This document shows positions 30,215 to 42,224 of a stretch of DNA of 64,000 bases, piece by piece. The DNA is from Trametopsis cervina (Eukaryota > Basidiomycota > Agaricomycetes > Polyporales > Irpicaceae), in NCBI GenBank assembly GCA_022385755.1, contig MU278376.1:242329-306328 (forward strand). The letters run 5' to 3'. The stretch's first letter is position 1; every line of letters begins with the position of its first letter. The position numbers were made by a program, and so were the translations under genes. The notes under the pieces were generated by a model that was given only the letters and a program-made list of their open reading frames with translations, did not search any database and was not told where the DNA came from.

Positions 30215-31367
30215 TAGATGAGAGGCAGGCGTACCACGTATGGAGGAATATTGTGAGCCAGTTTCGATGGGAATGTGATGGCCGGTAAAACTAGTGTACC
30301 TATCTTCGCGGCATGGGATAGTTAGGATACGTGAGATTACGGCACATGGGTAAGGCTGCGCGGTGAAAGCATTCGTGCATAGGGTATCTGTGAGACTCGC
30401 ACGGCGTTGGCATTCCACGGTATGCCGGCAAATGAGACGCCATGACAGTCAGTGACCTATAACTGTGATAAGTTGGGCCCCCTTCGAGTTATGTATCTTC
30501 AGAAAGTAGTCGAACAACCGTGCAGTTCAACCCAACTTGAAGATTCGAGATAGTAGAAATAAGCCTGTAGGTTCCAGCTGAGCGGCCAGAGCGGCTAGTA
30601 AAACGGCACAATGAACTTAGCGCCCACTATTACCTGCGAGAGATCCGCGCTCCGTTTTCCAACGACGAGAACTCATAATCGCTATTATACCCATCTTCGG
30701 TCCGCTATGTCTTGCGATGCAAGGCCCTGTGCGTAATGAGCTTCAGCAGCTCACATAACGCTCAACACTCCTCTGGATTACTGCTCTGGGAGGTGTAGAA
30801 GAGATCGCTGCAGTCCAGATTGAGGTAAGTTGATAATCCATCTCGTTTCTACATTCAGAACCTACTTCAGAGTACTCGAACACGCGTATTGGGTCTTGGG
30901 CTTCGAACGGAAAACATGCTTGGATGTGTCGCCTAGCACCCCCCCGTCGGACCACAGGATATGCACCGGGATGGGTAGGGAGAATGCGAGTGTTGCGATG
31001 ATGCTGTCAGAAGCATCGCCTGCGTCACCCGCCTTCCCCACTTTATCCTTTCTGCCGCTGCCGCTATTTGCTCCTTTTTGTTGCACGACCCCTTCCGCCA
31101 GCTATCTCCCCGTTCATGGGGTACCGTAAGTGCACCTACCTGCTTGTCACTACACGAGGAATGTCCCCTTGGAGAGCTTCGCGGTCAGCTACAGGCCGCT
31201 CCGCCCAGCACTATTCGCGTCACAGCAGGGACACATGAAGGAGGTATGCCGGACAAAAATCCAAAAAGCGAGTGCCATAATATGTTCGGAAACCATGCCG
31301 CAATTAATATATACAAGACTAAACGTAAGTTCCAATCATGTCCTTCAAGTTCCGTGCTATCACTGAA

Positions 31368-32592
31368 TTACATGGCCACATTCTTCTTCGACCAGTGCCA
31401 GCTGCCCTTCAAATCTCCAACACAGCCTTGATTCTTGTTCTCAAGGTGTCTGCCCAGCGCATCCTTGCGACTAAACTCCTTCCCGCATCCACCCACCATT
31501 GCTGCGCCCTCGAAGTACTTCACCTCAGCATTCTCGGGGACACCATACGTGCTCCTCAAGGCAACAGGGACACCGCAACAAACGATGGGCCCTCCGAGGC
31601 TGAATGCTTCGTCAGGGTAGTGGGAAAGAACATGTCGTCTGAAGTCGGGGTAACGAGCCTTCACGAATGTGCGAGAGCACGTCTCACAGCGAGGATATCC
31701 ATTCGCGTCGACAGAATCAAAGTTAGGCCTGCCAGTACCGGCGATGGCGCGTCTCGTCGTGGTAATGAGCGCGGTGCTGCCTGCGGTGCCACGGGAGCTA
31801 CGGGCAGCGCGCGAGGAAGAAGATGACGAAGGGGGCGAATTGACGCGTCGATCTCGCTGGGCTGACCCAGGTGGTGAATATGGGGCCATTCGCCTGTTCG
31901 CGGACGAGGGGGGAGTAGCTTTGGCGGACTTCGGCGAGCGCTTTGGAACGATAGGTGAGGACGGCGGAATGTATTCGCCGTCATCGTTGTTCTGATCATC
32001 GTCCGTCTCACCCTCGGCATCCTCGTCTGAACCGGGACCAGTGAAAGTCTCCCTTGCCTTAGTGACGCTGCCGACATGGGTACGCAAGTCGAAGGCATTC
32101 GGAGGTAGAGCCGCAGGAACCACGGGCTGCCTGGCGGAAAAGCGAGACTCGATAGGGTCGATCGCGGGACCTGGGACAGGGAGTAACATGTCCATGCACA
32201 GATCCTCGATAGAGCTGTCATAAATAGAAACTATGTGAATACACGTTCGTAACAGCCTTGCGAAGAACCCACACTGGATCGGTGAATCCTTCGTCGGCAT
32301 GAGACTTATCGTCGTTCCATGCACCATGGTACGGATTGTCGTGGCTTATATTGAATGCAGACCCGAACTCTTGAGTGATCTCATCGATACTGTAGTCCAC
32401 TGGGGTGGCATGGGTCAAGGTTGAGAACGAGGATGGGGACTCGGAGGGTAGGGGCGACGAAAGCCAGTCGGAGCTCAAGGACGCGTATGAGGTGTGATCA
32501 TGGTCAAGGCTCGTGTCAGAGTCCAAGCCAGCACACAGCATGGGGTCTGAGTGAGGGTAGCGGAGGTGTGTAGTGTTGGAGCGTGCGGCCAT
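31368..32592 (-). CDS. C2H2-type zinc-finger protein, probable transcription factor
   Basis: Likely nuclear DNA-binding protein. Two exons with an intron near 32,215-32,270. The N-terminal part is Ser-rich (SSDWLSSPLPSESPSSFSTL), followed by an acidic stretch (SDEDAEGETDDDQNNDDGEY) and a basic Ser/Pro region that could hold a nuclear signal (KRSPKSAKATPP, RRMAPY, RDRRV). The C-terminal 130 residues contain CETCSRTFVKARYPDFRRHVLSHY, a classical C2H2 finger, a CC-containing spacer (PIVCCGVPV) and a second finger-like unit GGCGKEFSRKDALGRHLENKNQGC with unusual His/Cys spacing. Target genes cannot be inferred. The start at 32,592 gives the longest frame without an upstream ATG nearby. Confidence 0.78.
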
Positions 32593-34074
32593 TGGAATAG
32601 TGTGTGTGGGAGAGGTATTGGACGAGGGAAGCTGGGATGCGATGGGAGGGGATGCTGCTGAAAGAGCAACATCTTGGTACCCATTTTATACGCCTGCAAC
32701 ACAGGGAGATAATGGCGGCCCTTGTCAGGTTTCCCTAGCATGCAGTGGTGAACAAAGCTTGTGGTGGCAACTCGTTCCTCGAACATGATCGCGAAAGTTA
32801 CCATATCGGGTAATTGTGCTGGGCTGAAGGGGTTCGAAGAGGTCGTGGAGCGTGGGATAGTGGTAATAGCAAGGGATAATATTCCCACGGTGCAGTTATG
32901 AACAGCGGTGTGTGGCACGCCTGTCCAAAGATCTCTTTTTGAGCTATGCTACCATCACTGCGTGGCTCCGTCATTGCACCGCGTTCATTGTAACAGACCC
33001 GGGCCACACACTGGCCACACCTCGGGTGTGACACCTGTCCTATCACACGTGTTGGACCGGAATCATATGCGAGAACAAGCTACGCGGCCCTCCACATTCT
33101 GTGGCTGATGGCGTTCACGTACAGGACCACTATGCACGGCTTATAACTGAGTGCCACTCGGCGGTCACGAAACTGGCCGCAGCCATCTTTGTTGTTTTGC
33201 GTCTACACTGCTCAGTGAGGTGCCGATGCTGTTCTTTATTTGACTTCGTTGTCGAGACTAGACCCGTATTCGACACCAGCTACGACGATAACCGTGAAAG
33301 GAAGCTCGAACACCCGACAGAGTGGACTGAATGCTGAGATTCATCCTACAGCGTCTTGGTGGCATATTGGCAAGTACAAGCCTGCGGCGTGAACAACCAG
33401 TTCGTCATAGCGCGATCAAGCAGTCACTAATCTCGTTTCCTGTAGGTTGCGTCGGGGTGCAAAGCAAAGCAGCGGACGTCTCCCAGGCAGATTATCCGCG
33501 GGCACGTCTTCTGAGCTGTTATATCGCAGGAATATCTTCCTATATCAAACACAGCAGCGACTAGGAGGACTGTCAGGGGTGCGCTCTCGACGCAATCGCA
33601 CGAGTGAAAATGCGCCTCCGACAGGCGGGAGGGACGGATTTGGGAGGCATCAACCGGAAGTGATATCTACAGGTTCTCTTTATTTTGCTTTTATCGCTCA
33701 TGGGCCGACCTGAGTGCTGCTAATCAGACGTCTTTCTCTCGCAGGAGCAACCCCGATCTGTGAGACATCTGCCAGGATATGCGAGGTGTTGGAGTCAAGG
33801 ACACGGTCACGGTGAACGAGAACCTGTCAAGCAGCTGAAACCGTGGCTTGCTACATCGTTGCCCGCCGTGTGTATACACAAGGTGCCATTTATTCAATTG
33901 CTCAGTGGCGTCACTGAAGAGATATTGCTCTTTACTCATACCCCGATGGGCTTCTGTATTGCGATCAAAATAACTCCGCAATAGGTACGGGAGGCTGGGA
34001 TGTGTATGGTGTATGTCCTAGATTTCCATACTGTATTGACCTGAAAAAACATTTCCGGAAAACGAGGATGAGAT
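32593..34074. other. spacer between zinc-finger gene and repeat copy B
   Basis: No gene recognised. Several short frames occur on both strands, none with a protein-like pattern. Confidence 0.45.
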
Positions 34075-35870
34075 TCAGACTCCACAACCACAAGTCGAGA
34101 AGACAAGTACTCTAAGCAAACCAATACCAACGCCGAACCGCTATCCGAAGGCGTTGCATAGAACATTGCACCAGCCCCCACAGCCCGACCTTGATATTCA
34201 TCTACCACGACTCCTCGTCCTCCATCCTCCTAGCGTCGAGTTTGGATATCCCATTGGAGGTGAAGTTGAGACGAAAGAATGGCCGAAATACAAGCGACAT
34301 TGAACACCAGATAACCCAGGATAACCACTTCGCTGACGCATGAGCCGTGCACACGAATATCTTGAGGTCCTCCAATGGCAATGCTGTTGTACCGCATCCA
34401 CCGCCCCTCCCCTCTCCGAGTCCCCCACATATCCATCCCTAAGAACCAAAAAGAAAGATAGAAACTAGAAAAGAAGAAAAGAGGCTGCGGATGAACGAAG
34501 GTCTTCATGTCTGCAACAGGACGTGCCAGCGTCCCTAGCTTCGAAGGCTTCCACGAGTGTCCGAGTCAGGGTTGCAATACGAGCGTGAGATTGTTGAATG
34601 TTAACGAAGGTTGACTGAATCCAAGACTGAGGATAAACGTCAGGATGGTATGGTACGCGATCCAGAGAGGACTCACATGAACGAGGGTATAACCGCCAGG
34701 GCATTTGTCGAGACCAATGATAAGCCAGCATCGTTGACGAGCGTACTGAGAATACGGTAGATGTACGAGCAGGGAGAAGATAGTTGAGATCACTTGAAGG
34801 TATCCATGTCGGCACAGAACGAAGGCCAGACATAAGATAGTATCCAGTAGGTAAAGGCCAGATAAGAAATATTCCAATCGCAAGGATGTCCGCTATTACG
34901 TTCAGGTAGTCGAGGGTCGGCAGCAAGATGCATGAGGTCGGCAGATGCCCAGAGTGAAGAGGACAAGGGTGCGGAGTATGAGTTCGCGAGGCTCAAGTTC
35001 CGCGGTGCAAGAACAGTGACCAAGAGTGCATGTTGACAGTAGACCGTCGAATAGATGAAGGCATCGAAGAGTATCCATGAGCGGCGACCAGAGATATTGG
35101 GATTCCATATTGTCGTCGGAGAATCCAAATCCAAGTCTGAAGCGGAAACAGAGTAAAGCAAAGAGCGGCTATGCAGCTATTGTCAGCCGCAGTAAAGATG
35201 AGGTATAGATCCAAGCTGTCAAGACTCACTGATACGCCAGAAGCAGCGAACGCCAAACATAGAATAGACTTGCAGACAACCTCTAAGGAGGATGAAAGAC
35301 TCTTCGGATGACTACGACCTGATCCGTGGTCGGAGGTCCAGAGATGCTCAATCATCGTTCCCGTTCATCTGGGGCCAACCTCGAGTTACGTACCAAGAGG
35401 CGACCCGTTGGAAGATGGGAGGATGCTAAAAGTTGCTTCGATGTAGGGAGTGGCTGCTTGATGGAGTGTCGGTGCTGAGTGCGATACTTGCTCAAGCTTC
35501 GGAGAGGTAAGTGGTGTCCGAACGAGAAGGTGGAACCATATTGATATAACTGGGTATACTTCGTGGATGTAGTGGTGGTGGCTGACTATCGACGACCGCG
35601 AGTACATGTTGACCGCGCCATGACGACAATGAACAGTCGATGAGACGAGAGTAGCTAGTGTCAGCAGTAGTGGGATATCATGATCGACATGATGACCTGG
35701 TGGGTGGATTGTCGAAAACAAAGAACAAGAGCACGCTCGAGTTGCTAACTGAGAGGGACAGAGACGGAGACAGATCGAAGGTGAGGACGATGGTGGTTGA
35801 GAGAGAAGAAGCGGCCTGAGGTTCTCGGTGGAGGGGCGCAGCATTTATTCCAAGCATTGCTGGCTGACGT
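34075..35870 (-). repeat. dispersed gene-like repeat, copy B
   Basis: Second copy of the 1.8-kb element, same orientation as copy A and very similar from the aataaat / MLRPSTENLRPLLLSQ start region downwards. The first-exon frame shared by A and C is broken here by a TGA after SRSDTTYLSEA, and the large exon is broken at 34,790, so copy B is a pseudogene if the family was coding. The intron-like gtgagtcctctctgg to cctcag segment is kept. Its 3' end is closer to copy C than to copy A. Confidence 0.6.
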
Positions 35871-35922
35871 GGTTGACAGGGATGACAGGGCTCGCAGTGC
35901 TGACCGAGGCTCGCATGAAGCC

Positions 35923-35977
35923 CGATCGTGCTTCCCCGTCGATCGTGCTTCTTGTCGATCGTGCTTCTTGTCGATCG
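35923..35977. repeat. array of four CGATCG palindromes beside repeat copy B
   Basis: CGATCG occurs at 35,923, 35,940, 35,956 and 35,972, spaced 17, 16 and 16 bp, within units of cgatcgtgcttcttgt. It lies upstream of copy B relative to its reading direction. Copy C has a related cgatcgagcttcttgt at 60,582 and another CGATCG at 60,532. Confidence 0.6.
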
Positions 35978-36258
35978 TACCCAAGTTCGCCCAGTTCGCA
36001 AGGATATGCAGAAGGAACCAGATCAAGGTCCCGGTCGAGCTTACATTATGTGCTTTCTCATTACTATACCATCGACAGACCTGGTGGGCGGTGCAACTGA
36101 AACTCTGTCACTGTAAATCTCATGAGCATAGCTACTGGAGCAAACGATGACAACCGACCTCGTGAATCATTCCGAGCGACCCCCCGGGCAGCACAGGTCA
36201 TCGGGAATGTGTATCGTTGTTTACTGATGGTGCCACACTGCAGCCTAGATAGTAATGC

Positions 36259-37703
36259 TCATATGATATCAATGCCCAGCCAGCTACAAATGCTCAGTAT
36301 TGTAGCAGCGAATAACATGATGAGGACTGCTCGGTAAATGAACTGGCGCGTGTCGTCCCTTTTCACACGTGTCGCAGCCGCATTATCAATGGCAGCAACG
36401 TCATCCTTGGTCAGTACTGGGTACAAACGGTCAGCCGGTATTTATATTTAGGGATTCGGAACCCACATACCCAGATCCCCTGCTTCGATATATTTCTGGA
36501 GACGATCCTTTCTCGAACTTGAGCTGAATACACGATTGTCAAGGATGAGAAGCAGTTGCGTGGAAATGAAACGATAGACTGACGTTACCACAACTGTGCC
36601 TTTAGCACGGGCCCATGCAAGAAGAACCTGTTCCGGACTTGCGTTGAGTCGCAAGGAGATCTCGTTGAGAGGTTCGTCCAAGGGACCACCGGGTTCCCGT
36701 GTGAGGGGACTGCGTGACCACAACTCGTAAACAAGCCCGACGGAGAGTGCTCTTAGATAACGCTCACACTAAGGGACTGTAAGCCTCTATTGTTATGCCA
36801 TGCCTAGCACAATACTCCATGAGAGACTTCTGCCTTGGCAAGGCATATGGGTTTAGCGATATCTATCGCGCTCATTCAGTTATTATGTGGCATCGCATGT
36901 CCAGGTTCCGCCTGAGCACGTACCTGGTTGACCACAGGCCTTACTTTCGCATGCCGTAACAGGATTTCAAGGTGTTCGATCTCGAAATTGCTAACGCCAA
37001 TACTCCTATTGGAAGCAAATATCAGTATGCTTCATACAAGAGCGGCACGTTCTACTGACGTCGTGAGTCCGTCTGCCTTTGCTTTCTCCATCTGACGCCA
37101 AACGGTAGGGATATCGGGCATCGCCAGCCTCGGGTGGTGAATCAAGTATAAGTCGACGGAATCAACGCCTAGCTAAGCGATGTACCACTGTATGAGTCTT
37201 CCATATTGATAAAATGAACCCGAATGCGTACGTATTTAACGCTATTGCGAATGGACTCGTGAATTGGGAGACCATTCACTCCGGAATACTTGGTAGTGAT
37301 ATAGAGGCTGTCTCTGGCCAGACCGCTATCTCTTAGTGCTACGCCAGTCTCAATTTCGTTACCGTACACTTGTGCAGTGTCTGTAAAATGAATACATAGA
37401 TCTTACCCACTCCGTATGCTCGGAAAAGAGGCTTGACATACCAATGTGGGTAAAGCCGGTCGAGAATGCCTGGCCAACTTTGTCAACGGATTGCTGGCCA
37501 TTCCCAAGTGACCCGGTCCCGAAGGCTATCGAAGGGATCTTCGTACCTATACGCTTGTTCAGTGAAAGGCGGCCAGCGAAAAGCGGGATGCCGCACATAC
37601 CATCACTAAGCTGAATTTGATCCCATCCCGCCTTCAGAAGAGGCGCTGCGTATGCCGAAGCAAGTAAATGCGTGGAGAGAGCTATTATCAAGGTCAACAA
37701 CAT
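36259..37703 (-). CDS. aldo-keto reductase 1, with signal peptide and C-terminal membrane helix
   Basis: NADPH-dependent reductase of the AKR fold. The start MLLTLIIALSTHLLASAYAA looks like a signal peptide or N-terminal membrane anchor. The AKR core follows: TKIPSIAFGTGSLGNGQQSVDK, DTAQVYGNE (catalytic Asp and Tyr), YITTKYSG (Lys), DLYLIHHPRL (His), SIGVSNFEIEHLE, and LLAWARAKGTVVVTSSSRKDRL (cofactor region). After the core, RDDTRQFIYRAVLIMLFAATILSICSWLGIDII is a basic linker and a C-terminal helix. Splicing with about nine short introns keeps the frame throughout, including the NQ / ISLNPYALPRQKSLMEYCARHG exon, so the gene is intact. The paralogue AKR2 lies upstream in the same orientation. 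The substrate is unknown. Confidence 0.82.
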
Positions 37704-38056
37704 GGCGGTTGTGCGCGAGCCTGCAGGATGATAGTAGTGGTCACGATTGCAGCCTACCTCCACGACAAACGTCACTGGAGGCAACACAGCGGGTGAAGAC
37801 GAGGGTCGCGCCGCAACTGCGGCTATCCCACATGTGGGATGCCGAAACCATATCCAGAGCTGTCATTCTCAGCCAAGTCCAATAATAGCTCCCGATAAAC
37901 AGCGGTAGGAAACGGCTCGTGCGTAGAGCGGCCATGCCATACGTACAACCTTGTTAAGTTTATACAGCAGCATCAGCGTTGCTACAAGTACATTCCTTCA
38001 TGTTATATTCGATTCCAGCACTGAATATGGTCCGCAAATGGGACTCAGCGGCAGGC
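37704..38056. other. promoter of AKR1 and 3' flank of AKR2
   Basis: Contains the perfect 16-bp palindrome at 37,825-37,840. No gene. Confidence 0.5.
37825..37840. promoter_or_regulatory. 16-bp perfect palindrome in the AKR1 promoter
   Basis: atcccacatgtgggat is its own reverse complement, with an E-box-like CACATGTG centre, 122-137 nt upstream of the AKR1 start. The shape fits a dimeric transcription factor site. Confidence 0.4.
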
Positions 38057-39426
38057 TCAGACAAAGCTGATGCCCAGGTAACTTCCAACTGCGAAACCTG
38101 CCGCACCAAGAAGGGCGGTAACCGCTACCCTCTTCAGGACCTTCCGAAACCGCGAGCCTTTAGGTCCGAGTAGACCAGCGGCATCAATAGCAGCAATGTC
38201 TTCAGAAGACAATTCTGTTACATCCAAGTTCATCGTTAGCATCGGACTTGCCTGTGTATAAACCGTACTCACCGATGTCTCCGGCACTGAGGTAGCCCTG
38301 GAGCCTCTCCTTCTTGGAGCTTGACCTATATAAACTGGGGTTTAATGCTGCGAAACAAGGTCACGTAGAGTAAGCTTACGTGACAACGACAGTGCCCTTC
38401 GCTTTCGCCCAAGCCAAGAGAACCTGTTCAGTAGGAACGCCGAGACGCTCTGAGATGTCTTTCAGAGGCGTGTCAAGAGGACCACCGGGCTGGCGAGTGA
38501 TTGGGCTGAGTGACAGGGTGGGTCAGAAGAGCACATACAACACAGTGCTAACTCACATCAAGGCACTGTATGCTTCAGTGACAATCCCATGCTTCGCCGA
38601 CAGCTCAAGGATAGGTGCTTGACGGGCGTACACATAAGGGTGGAATAAGATCTACACAAGGGTTTGCTTGAGCTGCCCGTTAGGTTTTACGTGTGTATTG
38701 ATAATACGGACCTGGTTCGCCGCAGGCTTGACCTTGGCAGACGCAAGAAGAGTCTCGAGCTCTGCAACACCGAAGTTGCTCACACCGATGCTCCTGAAGT
38801 GGGTCAGGGGTCAGCATATAACCTCGATTATTCCCGCAGACACGGCACGTACTTGGCAAGACCATCGGCTTTAATTTTCTCGAACTTCGCCCAAGCAGTA
38901 GCAATGTCTGGTTGAGCCAGACGAGGAGAGTGAATGAGGTACAAGTCAACGTATTTGACACCCAGCTGAAAGGTTTCGCATCCGGCTGAGCTGTGACTTC
39001 ATGATACCATAGACGCGACTACTCACGTTCTTCAAGCTGTTTTGAATCGAAGTCTCGATATCAAGACCGTCTGTACCCGAATATTTCGTGGTAATGAAGA
39101 CATCCTCCCGGGCCAGCCCGCTCTCACTCAGAGCCTTGCCTGCCTCAACCTCGTTCCTGTAACTCTGGGCGGTATCTGTTGTGCGTCATGAGAAAGAAAG
39201 GAAGCGACACGTCTGGGGTACACGGCATACCGATGTGGTCAAACCCAACCGAGATAGCCTGGTCGACTTGGTCAATGGACTGCTGCCCGTTTCCTAACGT
39301 CCAGGTTCCGAACGCGATAGAGGGGATGGAGTGACCTACAACGCACACGCTCTCTCATTAGCCTCATCCACCGAGTCCGTGTGTCGCAAGCATACCGTCG
39401 TTGAGCTTGATTGTAGGCCAAGGCAT
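38057..39426 (-). CDS. aldo-keto reductase 2, tail-anchored
   Basis: Paralogue of AKR1 in the same orientation, 353 nt upstream of it. The start is MPWPTIKLNDG without a signal peptide. The core has HSIPSIAFGTWTLGNGQQSIDQ, DTAQSYRNE, VFITTKYSG, DLYLIHSPRL and SIGVSNFG, so the catalytic Asp, Tyr, Lys and His are present. TVVVTSSSKKERLQGYL is the phosphate-binding end. The tail is GPKGSRFRKVLKRVAVTALLGAAGFAVGSYLGISFV: a basic patch then one hydrophobic helix at the very end, the layout of a tail-anchored protein of the ER or outer mitochondrial membrane. Soluble AKRs lack this. About eight short introns. Confidence 0.85.
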
Positions 39427-39943
39427 GCTGGGATATGTATTGGCTGTGTAAGTGGATGGATGAAGGAGAGGGGAGCCTCAGAGGACAATGAAACGCGACG
39501 GCGGGGTATCTATATCTCGTCACGGCATCCACAGTCGTTCGCACGGCAGCATGCTCGTCGCTCTATTGGATCTCGCGGTCGCACGCACGCGTCATTGGGC
39601 GACGAAATGCCGTCGCATGATGCAGGAGACGGGCCAGCAGGACCGTGGGAGAATATTTGACGCACGCCGAAGATAACGCAGTTATCTAGACGAATTGGTC
39701 AAAGCTAAAGAGATTTACAGAGGTGAAGATAACGATAGCCTGTTGCCTGGATGAGCCTAGGATTTGTCTACGAACAACGGATACAACAACATGCGAAACA
39801 TGAAGAGAAGAGAGTACCGTATTCCTCGTTCTCCTTCATCGGCGGTGACTGAAACCGAAGCCCCGTCCGAAAACCACACAGTATGCCCATGTTTGAAACC
39901 GTATGCATATTTGCATGTCTTGTATCCGCTGGGCCACATGATC
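39427..39943. other. AKR2 promoter and 3' flank of the next gene
   Basis: A TATA-like element (ctatatc on the plus strand near 39,510) lies about 85 nt upstream of AKR2. No gene. Confidence 0.45.
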
Positions 39944-42224
39944 CTAGCCCTCACCCTCCCCGAGCGCGTCGCCAGTGAGTTGGGCGATCTTCTTGAATGC
40001 ATCCATCATGGCGGGCAACGTGAAAGGCGTATTTGACTCGCGACGCGTATCGTCTAAAATGTCTTCTGCAAGCTTGCGTCTGCGCCGCTCATTCTCGCAC
40101 GCTTCCTCTACGAGCCGCCTGCGCTCTCTCTCGTGCTCCAAGCGTTCTCGCAAGGCTACAAGCGAAACAGAAAATGCAAGTGTGAGCTCATCGTGCCACT
40201 CATCCACTTTGCACCGCCTTAGAAATGGCGAGAACACCATGCACGTACATTGCATCTCCAGTTCCATAGCCTTCAGTCGCTCCTCTGGTGTTAACAAATT
40301 GACCATCTCAGCAGGTCCTCCTAGCACAGGTACTCGCAGGACTGTGAGTTCATTCACGATTGCTTCTTCACGGGCCTTCAGAGCAGTAATCTGCCGACGC
40401 ACATCCCACAAATTTCGATTGAGATTTTTGGCTTGTGCATGACGTGAAATCGGTGCTGCCGAGTTGTCCGCTCGGCTGGTCGAGGGCTGAGCAGGAGGCT
40501 GCACAGCGTCGACAGGCACAGATTGCGGCGTCCGAGGCTTGTTTGCATCAGGAGTGGCAGACTTGCGCGCAGCCTCCCCGGAATCCGATGGCGTTCTGAA
40601 TAAGCCATTTCGTCGTGCGGCTGCTGCTTCAGCTGCCACGTTGGACACAGGGTGGTGCCGCTTCGATGGTGGAACATCCGGGGACTCTTGCATCGACGTG
40701 GGGCTCAGAGGGCGCTTGGTCGTGGGGGCCCAAGGTGAGTCAACAGGGGAAGGAACGTTTTGATGATTAACCGGAGGTTGACTCCCATTGCCCCCTGTGA
40801 AGTTGCCTGGGTTGCCTGGCTGCTGGACACTCCAACGACGACGGCGATCAAACACCGGAGCAGGTCTTGGGATGGCTTCCAATGAACGCTTCAGCTGAGT
40901 CGGACTAGCAGATCGTCCTCTCGTCATGACACCAGAAGGTTCATGAGGGCCTGAAAAACGAGTTCGTCTGAATTCCTGCGAGTCCGGACGATGTGGCCTA
41001 TTCGCATCGCCGGAGGCTCCAGCATCGGTGCGATTCGGACTCGATTGAGAGGAGAACGTGCTCGTTCCTACATCAGCAGGCGTATGTCGACGAGATGGCA
41101 TGCCATTTTGCCGACCCATACCACCATGCATACTAGAAAGCATGGCGCGAGGAGCGGTTGGAGAGGTTGCAGCTGATGAAGGCGTCATTTCCTCCTTGGG
41201 TGTTAGCGCCTGCTACAATCAAGATTGAATTGCGTTGATAAGCAGCAGTGAAAATACATACTTCTGCGTTAACTGAAGCCTTAGTCAAAAGCTGTAACAG
41301 ATATTGACTCTCCGCAAGTTTACGCAATGCGTCTTGCGTTTCTGATCCTTTTTTAAGGTCTGCAGTTGATTGGGGAGCGCGATGAACAGGATCGATCTGT
41401 GGATTTGACTTTGCCCCATTATTGAAAGGCGTGTTCGATGGTGGGGTGTTGCTCTGATGTTGCGATGTAGGGATCGTGGATGCACTGGATGAGCTAGAGA
41501 GAGCAGACATGCTTGACAAAGACGAAGCAGAAGGATCGCCCTCGATTGCCCGTTGGTCGTATTTGTGGGGAACAAAATTATTGTGCTCAGCAGACTGCGG
41601 TTGATCAACCAGAGTGTCTGAGGAGCCCTCAGCTGCAAGGGTTTGGCGATTCTTTTGGCCAAAGCGTATGGGCCTGCTGCTACATGAGGCAAAATGGTGA
41701 GTTTTCGGCGGAGAAGAATGGTTAAGGGAAAACGGGGTACTTTTCAAAGAGGTGAATATAGCTTCTGCTTCGGGCGTCAGATCTCCATCCTCTCTGAGAC
41801 GTAAAGACCACTCACATGTGAAGACTATCCAGGGCGGCCTTGCACGCTACACTCTGAGCTCTCGTGGCCCCGCGGTAGATCAGGTCAAACGTATCCTGTT
41901 GGAGGTATAGGTCAGGCATGAACCAAAGCAATTGCGACACTATCCCCGTGTCGAGTAAACTACAAGCCCGATTTCCTGGCGCATATAAGGGCTTCAAAGG
42001 TTCCGTGTACGCACACTATCCCGCTTAATATGCCAATTGCATGTAATAAAGCCACTCTTCCATATCGCTCGGGAGGATTCCGGAAGAGGGATCGAAAATT
42101 GGCTGAGCGTCCTTGTCATCTGTTCCATGTACCGCGGCGCATCTGGAGGACCCGGATTGGATTCATGCGCTGCGAGCTGTCTGGCAGCCTCGCCCTTGTA
42201 CTGTATGCGAATAGTGATGGTCAT
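39944..42224 (-). CDS. unrecognised Ser/Pro-rich protein with C-terminal coiled coil
   Basis: I do not recognise a family. The proposed start MTITIRIQYKGEAARQL begins a globular-looking N-terminal part with LLDTGIVSQLLWFMPDLYLQQDTFDLIYRGATRAQSVACKAALDSLH. A long disordered region rich in Ser, Pro, Gln and Asn follows, with basic clusters such as KRHH and DRRRRW. The last 130 residues hold two helical segments: NLNRNLWDVRRQITALKAREEAIVNELTVLRV and LRERLEHERERRRLVEEACENERRRRKLAEDIL, a likely coiled coil. The 3' exon (39,944 to about 41,190) and the exon at about 41,265-41,790 are firm. The 5' part depends on a 44-nt intron near 42,014 and a candidate 22-nt intron at 41,794-41,815, which is needed to keep the frame. 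A nuclear or cytoskeletal scaffold role is only a guess. Confidence 0.6.

Larger units (their letters stand above)
30009..31367. other. SDR2 promoter and spacer to the zinc-finger gene
   Basis: The first 400 nt hold the SDR2 promoter. Between 30,420 and 31,367 only short frames occur, and I cannot support a gene. Confidence 0.45.

Noticed and set aside
36720..37200. Apparent breaks in AKR1 suggesting a pseudogene
   Set aside because: Splice sites recover the exons with SVKYLGVDSVDLYLIHH, NQISLNPYALPRQKSL and YSPLVPLTREPGG in frame, matching AKR2.
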